Source: CBDCWQ01 sp965223435
GTDB taxonomy: Bacteria; Myxococcota; Kuafuiibacteriia; Kuafuiibacteriales; Kuafuiibacteriaceae
Assembly: GCA_965223435.1 (NCBI GenBank)
Contig: CBDCWQ010000020.1
Coordinates: 620,001 to 684,000 of the forward strand
Direction: 5' to 3'
DNA: 64,000 bases
Shown here: piece after piece, positions 43,935 to 51,410 of the stretch
Layout of the letters: every line of letters begins with the position of its first letter
Position numbering within the stretch: position 1 is the first letter of the stretch
Notes under the pieces: generated by a model
The model's input: only the letters and a program-made list of their open reading frames with translations
Databases searched by the model: none
Told to the model about the DNA's origin: nothing
Program-made: the position numbers and the translations under genes

Positions 43935-45868
43935 GACTGAATCTCGGACTCGATTTCCTGGCTCAGGTCTTCGGGGGTTTGTTTGTCAAGGTAAAGGCGC
44001 GCCCATACTTCGAGATTGATGAGCGCCAGGATGTGGTCCGTGTGATCTTCTTTGTTGGAGCGGTGCAGGGCGATGGTTTCTTGCACCACTTTGGGGTCCA
44101 AAAGGCCACGCCGGGATACAGATTTTTCGCTCAGAAGCTGATCGGTGAGGGTACCCAACTCGTTTTTGATCCAGGCCCCCATCGGGGCCCCAAAGCCACG
44201 CTTTTTTCGATGAAGAACATCGTCAGGCAGTAGGCCCGCCAACGCTTTTTTGAGAACGCACTTGAGTTCACGGCCCCGGATTTTGTGGCGGGATGGCATG
44301 CGGGCCGCAAGCTCCACCAGTTGGTGATCCAAAAAAGGCACCCGACACTCAATCGATGTCGCCATGGTCATCTTGTCCGTCAACAGCAATAGGTCGTCAG
44401 GGAGCTGGGTTTCGAGGTCGACTTCAAAAAGGGTCCGGAGCGGATCATGGTGGCCGTGCGTGCGGTCGAAGGCTTCGCGCAGTGCATCCCACGTTCCCAC
44501 GGGTTCGGACGAGAGCACCCTTTTTATCTGTTTGTCGTCGTAGACGCCTACGTACGCGCGATAGCGCTCCTCGAAGGGAAGCTCGCTCGACAGAATGAAG
44601 GCGCGCGCCAATCGGGAGAGGTTGAGAAGCGGGGAATGGCGGTCGGCCGGCAGCTTTTTGGCGATCGGGCTCAGGAGGCGGTCTCGGAGCGTTTTGGGCA
44701 CGACTTGGTAGAAACCTTGGTAGTATTCGCCGAGATAGCGCCGATAGCCCCCAAAGAGCTCATCGCCGCCTACGCCGGAAAGAATGACGGTCACATCTTT
44801 TCGGGCAAACTCGGCCACCAAAAAGGTGGTGATAAAGGCCGAGTCGGCGATGGGTTCGTCCATGTGCCAAAGGAGCTTGGGGAGCAGGTGGACCACATTG
44901 GGTCGGACCAAAATCTCTCGGTGGGTTGTGTGGAATCGCTCAGCGATGGCACGCGCAAAGGGCAGTTCGTTGTAGTAGGCGCCGGCCGAACCGGTGTCGA
45001 ACCCAATGGCGTAGGTTTTGACCGGTTCGCTCGCATGCTGGGACATGAGGCCGACGATGGCGCTGGAATCGATGCCCCCACTCAGGAAAGCCCCTAAGGG
45101 CACGTCGCTGACCATGTGGGCCTCAACTGCGCGCTTGAGTTCGGCCAGGAGGGCGTCGGCCCAGTCAGCCTCGGTTCGGTGGGGTTCGGTGTGCTCTGGC
45201 AGCCTCCAGTACCGCTCTATATGCGTTTTGCCGTCTTCGACCACCATCATGGACGCGACGGGGAGTTTCTTGACCCCTTCAAAGATTGAGCCTGGTGCGG
45301 GTGTGTACCCGAGCGCAAGGTACTGTTCGAGGCCCTGGGGTGAGATGTTCACCCCGACACCGGGTACCTGAAACAGCGCTTTAGCCTCCGATGCGAAGAC
45401 CAGTCGCCGACCGTCGTTGAGATAGTATAGGGGCTTCATCCCCAGTCGATCCCGGCCTAGGAGCAGCCGCCGCCGGTTTTGATCCCACAGGGCAAAGCCG
45501 AACATGCCTTCCAGACGATGGATAAACGCGTCGCCGTATTCCGTATAGGCGTGGATGATGACTTCGCTGTCGCTCCCGGTCTTGAAGGTGTGGCCGCGCG
45601 CGCGAAGCTCTTCGCGTAACGACCGGAAATTGTAGATCTCACCATTGCAGACAACCCAAAGGGTCCGATCTTGGTTGGAGATCGGCTGGTGCCCGCCCTC
45701 CAAGTCGATGATCGACAGACGCCTCATGCCGAGGGCAACACCCTCTGCAAGGTACGTTCCTTCGTCGTCTGGTCCCCGATGATGGGTCACCCGCCCCATC
45801 GATCGGAGCGTCTGTTCAGTGAAATGTTCAGTCCCTGAAAGGGAGACAATGCCGTGAATGCCGCACAT
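43931..45868 (-). CDS. asnB: Glutamine-dependent asparagine synthase-like amidotransferase
   Basis: A 645-residue two-domain protein. The N-terminal glutaminase has the nucleophile Cys2 (MCGIHGI) and the HHRGPDDEG and CNGEIYN motifs. The C-terminal synthase domain has the ATP pyrophosphatase loop LSGGIDSS (262-269). Both active sites are intact. In a locus with a TIGR03087-like glycosyltransferase, it fits the exosortase-associated amidotransferase subgroup, which probably amidates a carboxyl group on a polysaccharide precursor such as a uronate rather than making free asparagine. The start is fixed by the need for Cys at position 2. First gene of the operon; 160 bases of leader separate it from the DUF4388 gene upstream. 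Confidence 0.88.
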   Translation of the reverse strand: MCGIHGIVSLSGTEHFTEQTLRSMGRVTHHRGPDDEGTYLAEGVALGMRRLSIIDLEGGHQPISNQDRTLWVVCNGEIYNFRSLREELRARGHTFKTGSDSEVIIHAYTEYGDAFIHRLEGMFGFALWDQNRRRLLLGRDRLGMKPLYYLNDGRRLVFASEAKALFQVPGVGVNISPQGLEQYLALGYTPAPGSIFEGVKKLPVASMMVVEDGKTHIERYWRLPEHTEPHRTEADWADALLAELKRAVEAHMVSDVPLGAFLSGGIDSSAIVGLMSQHASEPVKTYAIGFDTGSAGAYYNELPFARAIAERFHTTHREILVRPNVVHLLPKLLWHMDEPIADSAFITTFLVAEFARKDVTVILSGVGGDELFGGYRRYLGEYYQGFYQVVPKTLRDRLLSPIAKKLPADRHSPLLNLSRLARAFILSSELPFEERYRAYVGVYDDKQIKRVLSSEPVGTWDALREAFDRTHGHHDPLRTLFEVDLETQLPDDLLLLTDKMTMATSIECRVPFLDHQLVELAARMPSRHKIRGRELKCVLKKALAGLLPDDVLHRKKRGFGAPMGAWIKNELGTLTDQLLSEKSVSRRGLLDPKVVQETIALHRSNKEDHTDHILALINLEVWARLYLDKQTPEDLSQEIESEIQS

Positions 45869-46029
45869 GGGGGTAAGAGGGGGACAAGATCACTATCCGA
45901 GTTCCAACTGTAGGGCTAGTCCGAGCACCTAAAAATTGTGAACTCAGGGAAGTTTTGCGCCGCGAAACGGGTGTGGCCGCCCATCGGGGGTCTGTCGAGG
46001 TGGGTTGGGGTTTGTGGATAAGCGTCGGT

Positions 46030-47259
46030 TTACAACCGGTCTCCGAATGCTGAGACCATCTTTTTGAGGGTGACTTCAGGGGCGTCGTCACTTCCGCCGG
46101 ACGCCACCACATAGCCTTCAGAGGTGGTTTGCACAAACAAGGAGGCGCTGTCCGAGACGATGCCCCAGCCCTGAACGGCGCCCATCCCGAGAACCGCGCC
46201 TATCGTTTCCAGCGGTTCTTGACTCATGACGGCGATGGCCGCTGCAGTATCGGCTTCCATATCGCCCGCGCTCTCTAGAATGTTGGCGTCCGAATCGGAA
46301 CGGGCGATGCCTCGGAGCAGCGAGATGCTCCGCAGTGTCTTTTCCAAAGTGAATGTTCCTCCGTCCCCGTTTTTGGGTGGGCGAGCGAGCGGTGCCTCGG
46401 TTGAGTCCTCAGGGGCAGGTTCTGCGGGGCGGCTTACAGTCAGATCCGGTGGAGGGCTCGGCGGCGGGGCTTTGCGTAGTGTGGGTTGCTCCGGAATCTC
46501 TGAACCCTGGTGGTCGACCAACACGGCTGCGTTCATGAGATTGCTTTCTATGGAGCCGTTCAGGTTTGCTTCTTTGGGCGGCAGCGCAACTTCATGGATC
46601 CGAAATCTTCCCGCGGGGAGTTCGAGGAGCTCCGCGAGCGCTTCAATGCCTCGGCGCCGGGGCGTTTCGGCTCGCACCAGATATCCACCTCGAAGATAGA
46701 CGCGCCCGCACCAACCCGTTTCCTCCTCGGCTTGACCGCGTTCTGCTGATTCCCAGGGGGTATGGCTGATGTCTCCGCTGGCACCGAGCGACACAGTGAC
46801 CAACGCCGTATGTCCTTTTTGACCGAGCATCTGTAGCACGTCCGCAAGACTCATTTGCTCGAGACGGCCGCTGAGCCACTGACGTGAGCGCAAGAGCGCA
46901 TCCAACACCGGCGTATCGCGATCGCCGTCGATGGGATGGGTCACGACGTAAGAGACGCCTTGTAGTCTCAGCGCTTCACGTTGCTCAGATGTGAGCGGCT
47001 GACTGGCGACCATGACCAGCGGCGGAAAGGAAAGCTGATGGATTGTGGACGTGGTTGAGAGCGAACTTCCCGCTCGCGCTGGATCGGACAGGTGCCCCAG
47101 TGCAAAAAAAACAGAGGGCAGACGAGCGATGTTGCGAGCCTCAGGTATGGTGTCGGCGGCGTGGATAATGAGTTTTAGGCCTCTCTCCGAAAAGAAGTTC
47201 TCCCAATCGCTTTGGACTTCAGGGCTCGTAGCCAAAGAGAGGCAGGCGACCTCGTTCAT
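46030..47259 (-). CDS. DUF4388 (PATAN-like) regulatory protein
   Basis: A 409-residue soluble protein. Residues about 1-120 look like a receiver-like alpha/beta domain without the phosphorylation residues. The DUF4388/PATAN domain (about 130-225) is clear from LSGRLEQMSLADVLQMLGQKGHTALVTV and GRVYLRGGYLVRAETPRRRGIEALAELLELPAGRFRI. A Pro-rich linker (about 255-300) leads to a C-terminal domain (about 310-405) that resembles roadblock/LC7 folds. Such proteins are common in Myxococcota as partners of small GTPases, chemosensory arrays and gliding machinery. An ATG with TTAAGG gives the start. It is divergent from the ammonium transporter and could belong with the roadblock protein at 49.1 kb; this is inferred. 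Confidence 0.75.
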   Translation of the reverse strand: MNEVACLSLATSPEVQSDWENFFSERGLKLIIHAADTIPEARNIARLPSVFFALGHLSDPARAGSSLSTTSTIHQLSFPPLVMVASQPLTSEQREALRLQGVSYVVTHPIDGDRDTPVLDALLRSRQWLSGRLEQMSLADVLQMLGQKGHTALVTVSLGASGDISHTPWESAERGQAEEETGWCGRVYLRGGYLVRAETPRRRGIEALAELLELPAGRFRIHEVALPPKEANLNGSIESNLMNAAVLVDHQGSEIPEQPTLRKAPPPSPPPDLTVSRPAEPAPEDSTEAPLARPPKNGDGGTFTLEKTLRSISLLRGIARSDSDANILESAGDMEADTAAAIAVMSQEPLETIGAVLGMGAVQGWGIVSDSASLFVQTTSEGYVVASGGSDDAPEVTLKKMVSAFGDRL

Positions 47260-47448
47260 TACCTTAACTGATCTACCGCCATTGGGGAGTCAGATCAATT
47301 CTGCCCATTTGTAGGAATCCGTGACACCTGGCACAAATGGCGTGTGTTGGCCCAGGTCCCTATTCTTACAGTGCAAAAGGAAGAGGACGCACTTGAGCCC
47401 AGATCGTGAGTTTAGGTACATATATTGGCGACTTGCAAGGACATGAGT

Positions 47449-47470
47449 CACCTGGACAGTGTTCCAGGTG
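47449..47470. promoter_or_regulatory. Inverted repeat upstream of ammonium transporter gene
   Basis: A perfect pair of eight-base arms, CACCTGGA and TCCAGGTG, separated by six bases, ends 42 bases before the proposed amt start. A half-site copy, ACACCTGGCAC, occurs at about 47320-47330. Position and symmetry suit an operator for a dimeric regulator of amt. I could not find a well-spaced sigma-54 GG-N10-GC element, which often drives amt genes. Confidence 0.5.
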
Positions 47471-47512
47471 CATGTTACTCCCCTCAAGAAAGCGCATCGA
47501 GGTGAGTGTACT

Positions 47513-48979
47513 ATGACATGTGTTGAACGGGGCGGGGATGGCGCTCAAGCCTCGCGTTCCCCGTTGCGTGTAAGGAACCCAGCAAAGTGGCCGATCTTCT
47601 TGGGGGTTCTGTTTTTCTTAACCCAACTCTCTCGGGTGGCTGCTGCTTCGACAGAACTGGAAGCCATTATCGACCGAAACCAGGGTTTGGTGAACGGCCT
47701 TTGGGTCTTGGTCGCGACGGCTTTTGTTTTTTTTATGCAGGCAGGATTTCTTGCGTTTGAGATCGGCTGCGTTCGTCCAAAAAATACGGTTGTCACCGCA
47801 CTCAAAAACATGGGCGACTGGGTCATCGTCAGCGTTGTCTTTATGGTCATAGGATTTGGACTCATGTTTGGCCCCTCGAGTACTGGGATTGTGGGTGAGG
47901 GACTGTGGATGGGGCCCGAGGAACTTCGCGGCCGTGAGGGTTTTGAAGGCTGGACCTTTTTTCTGTACCAGCTCGCTTTTGCGGGGACCGCCGCGACCAT
48001 CGTTTCAGGCGCCATGGCCGAACGTACTGGCTTTAAGGCCTACTTGTTTTTTACCGTTGTGATGGGCGCAGTGATCTACCCCGTTTATGGCCACTGGGTA
48101 TGGGGAAATGCACATCTCGATAGCAACGAACCTTGGCTGGCAAAGCTCGGATTCATCGACTTTGCCGGTGCCAGTGTCGTCCATGGCGTCGGCGGGTGGG
48201 CATCGCTCGTTGGGATCAAATTGGTGGGCCCGCGGATGGGGCGTTTTAGCTCGGATGGGTCCGTGAACAACCTTGAGGCCAATAGTCTAAGCTGGAGTGC
48301 TCTTGGGGTCTTGATTCTTTGGATGGGATGGTGGGGGTTCAACGGGGGCAGCACCCTGGCGTTTACCGATGAGGTTCCGGTGATCATCCTCAATACCAAC
48401 CTTGCGGCCGCCACGGCCGCTATGGCTGCCTTTGTGCACGCGCAGAAGATGCAAGCGAAAGAAGACGTCGAGGCTAAGTTCTTGGGGGGCGCGCTGGGTG
48501 GTCTGGTGGCCATTACGGCGTGTTGCCATGTGGTCACGCCCGTCGGTGCGATGATGATTGGGGCTTGCGCCGGCGTGATCCACAATCACGCCTTTGTCCT
48601 CGTGCGAGATTCTTGGAAACTTGACGACGTCGTCGGCGCCGTGCCCGTTCATGGATTTTGTGGGGCTTGGGGTCTCCTGAGCGTGGGGATTTTCGGAGAG
48701 CTGGACTTGATCGGAGGCGAGTCGCGTGTTCGCCAGGTTGGCATTCAGGCGCTGGGCATTGTCGTTTGTTTTGTTTGGACTACGGTGACGACCTTTGTTG
48801 CCCTGATGGTGTTGAAAGTGGTGACGGGGATCCGCGTTGCGCCGTTTCGTGAACTTCGGGGGCTCACGCTGTCAGCAGAGGTTGACGACGATGACGAGGA
48901 TGATGATGATGATGACGACGAAATCATGTACAAGACTGCCGCGGTGGGTCTGGAGAGTAGTGGTGACAGCCGGTATTGA
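47513..48979 (+). CDS. amt: Ammonium transporter (Amt) with acidic tail
   Basis: About 488 residues with eleven predicted membrane helices. Amt motifs are present: the first pore His in VYGHWVWG, DFAGASVVHGVGGWASLVG, WMGWWGFNGGS, and the second pore His in VPVHGFCGAWG. It should conduct ammonium into the cell as a trimer. The start is placed at the ATG at 47513 behind GAGGTGAG; the following hydrophobic stretch FLGVLFFLTQLSRVAAAS may act as a cleaved signal, as in several Amt proteins. The C-terminal cytoplasmic tail, usually the contact for gating or GlnK, here contains 11 Asp in 13 residues (48884-48922). No glnK is adjacent. A roadblock gene and a porin gene follow on the same strand. Confidence 0.92.
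   Translation: MTCVERGGDGAQASRSPLRVRNPAKWPIFLGVLFFLTQLSRVAAASTELEAIIDRNQGLVNGLWVLVATAFVFFMQAGFLAFEIGCVRPKNTVVTALKNMGDWVIVSVVFMVIGFGLMFGPSSTGIVGEGLWMGPEELRGREGFEGWTFFLYQLAFAGTAATIVSGAMAERTGFKAYLFFTVVMGAVIYPVYGHWVWGNAHLDSNEPWLAKLGFIDFAGASVVHGVGGWASLVGIKLVGPRMGRFSSDGSVNNLEANSLSWSALGVLILWMGWWGFNGGSTLAFTDEVPVIILNTNLAAATAAMAAFVHAQKMQAKEDVEAKFLGGALGGLVAITACCHVVTPVGAMMIGACAGVIHNHAFVLVRDSWKLDDVVGAVPVHGFCGAWGLLSVGIFGELDLIGGESRVRQVGIQALGIVVCFVWTTVTTFVALMVLKVVTGIRVAPFRELRGLTLSAEVDDDDEDDDDDDDEIMYKTAAVGLESSGDSRY
48884..48922 (+). repeat. GAY trinucleotide tract encoding poly-Asp
   Basis: Thirteen consecutive GAC/GAT/GAG/GAA codons inside the 3-prime end of amt encode an Asp/Glu run with a stretch of seven Asp, including five consecutive GAT codons. 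A tract like this can expand or contract by slippage without shifting frame. Confidence 0.8.
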
Positions 48980-49097
48980 CTGGTCTCGGCGGGCTCCTCG
49001 GAGTGGATACCAAGAGTGCTCACAGTGGATGGTGGATCGAGCCATAGGTGAGGCTCTCGCATGATGATAGAACGGGAAGAGATGAGGGAAGAAGGCC

Positions 49098-49937
49098 GTG
49101 GACAACATTCTTTCTAGTCTCAGCGGCACCCCTGGGGTTATCGGGACTGCGGTCTTTGACTCGGATCATGCGTGCCTGCTTCACGACCTTCCTCTTCCTT
49201 ATGAGCCGGTTCTGTTCATTGATGTCTTGTCTTCTTTGAACATCGTGTTGGACTCCTACCATTCGATGGATCCGGCCTGCCTGATGAAGGCTTTTACGGT
49301 GAAGTTCGAAAACGGGAGTCTCATGATGCGTTTTGTCGGCGACTACACGATCTGTGTGATTGCAGATGAAACTGTGAATGTCCCGATGCTTAATGTGGCT
49401 TTCAACGTGATCCGGCGAAAAACGATCGACGGTTTGACCGGTTCAGGAGAATGGGCCGGTGGTTCGGCATCGGTACCGAACAGATCGTCGTGGCGGCCTG
49501 CGCCCTCGCAAGATTTGGATCAGGAATGGGTGCGCCCAAGCATGAATCGTTCGGTACGCTCCCTCCCCGGTGGAGCGAGTTCTCCGTCGCAGGACCTGTC
49601 GCCGGTCTACCAGTCTCAGGCGTCGACGGGTGCGGTGTCGACCAGCAGTGTGGGAGGTGTCACCAAGCCGAAGTGGGGCACGCGAGAAGAGTGGAAACGC
49701 CTCGCGACGCCGAATTCGGTTGGCCGGAAAGTGATGACGAATCTCCTTCGTACCTATGCGGCCTACGTGGGGCCCGAGGCGAAACCTATTCTCGAGGCTG
49801 AGATTGCTGCCCTCGGGGCTACCCCGATGACTGTCCACGCAGGACAGTTTAGTGATCTCATTCAGGCCGCGGCAAAAAGGATTCGAAAACGCTCTTTGAG
49901 GCAGGAATTCCTCACCAAGGCCCTCGGCGACGGCTGA
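49098..49937 (+). CDS. Roadblock/LC7-like domain protein
   Basis: A 279-residue soluble protein. The N-terminal domain (about 1-108: MDNILSSLSGTPGVIGTAVFDSD, LMMRFVGDYTICVIADETVNVPMLNVAFNVIRRK) has the alpha/beta pattern of roadblock/LC7 proteins such as MglB, which regulate Ras-like GTPases. A Ser/Pro-rich linker (about 115-195) connects to a small helical C-terminal domain (about 200-279: REEWKRLATPNSVGRKVMTNLLRTYAAYVGPEAKPILEAEI). The start is a GTG with GAAGG upstream. No GTPase gene is adjacent. It lies between amt and an outer-membrane porin gene; whether it regulates them is unknown. Confidence 0.7.
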   Translation: MDNILSSLSGTPGVIGTAVFDSDHACLLHDLPLPYEPVLFIDVLSSLNIVLDSYHSMDPACLMKAFTVKFENGSLMMRFVGDYTICVIADETVNVPMLNVAFNVIRRKTIDGLTGSGEWAGGSASVPNRSSWRPAPSQDLDQEWVRPSMNRSVRSLPGGASSPSQDLSPVYQSQASTGAVSTSSVGGVTKPKWGTREEWKRLATPNSVGRKVMTNLLRTYAAYVGPEAKPILEAEIAALGATPMTVHAGQFSDLIQAAAKRIRKRSLRQEFLTKALGDG

Positions 49938-50145
49938 ACCACCTCGAATTAGCGCGCGCGGCGCATTTCTGCAAAAAACTAGCCGCAAGGATCGGCTTCG
50001 GATAGGGTCCCGGCGCACCTGGCTAGGATGAAGTGGTCAGTGGGCAGGAATGGACCGATAGGAATTCATGGACGCTCCGCGCTCGGATGGGCGCAGAGCC
50101 TAGGACACGTTCGACACCGAACATAGAGGAAAGGGATGAAAGGTC

Positions 50146-51336
50146 ATGATCTCTGAAAGCTTGATGATGTTTGCGGCATCGGTATGTCTCGCAGCCACGC
50201 CACCGACAATGGCTCCCAAGGCTCAAGAGTACGCGTTTGCCAGCGAGCACGGAGGTGATGCCAGCGCTGTTCCCTCCGCTTCCCAACCTCAGCACTGGTA
50301 TCAGAAGCTGAGTGTGACTGCTTTTGCCGACGCGTATGCGAATTATAACTTCAATTTTCCTAACCCAAGTGCGGGTGCCCACAACAGCCTCAGGGCTTTT
50401 GATCTGACCAATGGCTTTGCGATTCACTGGGGTGGGCTCGACATCAGCTACGACGGTGGCACCATCGGTGTGGCGTTGAGTCTTCGTTTTGGCCCCGGTG
50501 CTCAGGCGTACGGAATTGGCATTCCGGATAATGTTGGCGGAGGCTTTGGCCAAGCGAGCCTCGAGGTCGCCAAGCAGGCCTATGTGACCTGGAAACCCTC
50601 TGACACCGTCTCCATCGATTTTGGCAAGTTTGACACGATTTACGGGGCTGAAGTTGCCGAGACGCAAAACAACTTCAACTACACTGCGGGCATTGTATTC
50701 AACAATTTGCAGCCCTTTTTCCACACCGGTTTTCGGGTCAACGTCACCCTGAGTGAGCAGGCAGGTCTGACCTTTCTTTTGGTCAACGGAGTCGACAGTG
50801 TCATCGACAACAACACGGGGAAGAGCGTGGGCGCGCAGTTCTCACTTGCGAGTGGTCCCTTTGAGCTCTATGTAGGTGGACTCATTGGCCCTGAGGTTGA
50901 TGACGTCGTTGGCGGCGTAGCCGTCGACGATATCAACGACAAGTTTGAGATCCTCTTGGATGTTGTCGTGAAGTATGCTGCCTCGGAGGCTTTGCAGTTT
51001 GTGGTCAACGGAGACTTTTTGACTTCCACGAGGGACAATACGGAGGAGCAATGGGGTGTCATGGCTGCAGGCCGATTCGGTGTCAATGAGAATGTTGGGG
51101 TGGCCGTCCGGGGCGAGGTGGCTCGGGGGCTTCTGACCGCGGGGGGAGCCCTCGGGACGGTGATGAGTGGCACGGTGACCCTCGACTATCAGCCGGTCCC
51201 TGGCCAAATCTTCATCCGTCTTGAGCCTCGTATCGATGTGGCGACCGGAGACAATAAGGATATGTTTCCTACGGATGACGGCGCGACAAGCACGGCGTTC
51301 ACGACCACGTTGGGCATGGTTGTGACGACAAACTGA
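50146..51336 (+). CDS. OmpL-like outer-membrane porin (BBP2 family)
   Basis: A 396-residue outer-membrane protein. A short signal-like N-terminus (MISESLMMFAASVCLAATPP) is followed by about 16 amphipathic strands. The sequence VAKQAYVTWKPSDTVSIDFGKFDTIYGAEVAETQNNFNYTAG...NNLQPFFHTGFRVNVTL is a strong match to the BBP2/OmpL-like beta-barrel porin pattern. It likely allows passive diffusion of small hydrophilic solutes. Two genes upstream is amt, so it may serve nutrient entry under nitrogen limitation, but expression linkage is unproven: 208 bases separate it from the roadblock gene. The ATG follows a purine-rich AAAGGAAAGG leader. It converges on the Ser/Thr kinase gene. Confidence 0.82.
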   Translation: MISESLMMFAASVCLAATPPTMAPKAQEYAFASEHGGDASAVPSASQPQHWYQKLSVTAFADAYANYNFNFPNPSAGAHNSLRAFDLTNGFAIHWGGLDISYDGGTIGVALSLRFGPGAQAYGIGIPDNVGGGFGQASLEVAKQAYVTWKPSDTVSIDFGKFDTIYGAEVAETQNNFNYTAGIVFNNLQPFFHTGFRVNVTLSEQAGLTFLLVNGVDSVIDNNTGKSVGAQFSLASGPFELYVGGLIGPEVDDVVGGVAVDDINDKFEILLDVVVKYAASEALQFVVNGDFLTSTRDNTEEQWGVMAAGRFGVNENVGVAVRGEVARGLLTAGGALGTVMSGTVTLDYQPVPGQIFIRLEPRIDVATGDNKDMFPTDDGATSTAFTTTLGMVVTTN

Positions 51337-51410
51337 GATTGCGCGGAGCATACCGCGATACCCCACGCCCAGGGGCCAGTTGTTGCCGCCGGTTTGCAAG
51401 GCGCCAACAA

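Noticed and set aside
47300..47512. Sigma-54 promoter upstream of amt
   Set aside because: TGGCAC-like strings occur, but none has the GG-N10-GC spacing needed.
48884..48922. Poly-Asp tract as a sequencing artefact
   Set aside because: The trinucleotide units keep the frame and mix GAC, GAT and GAG codons, and coding continues normally after it.
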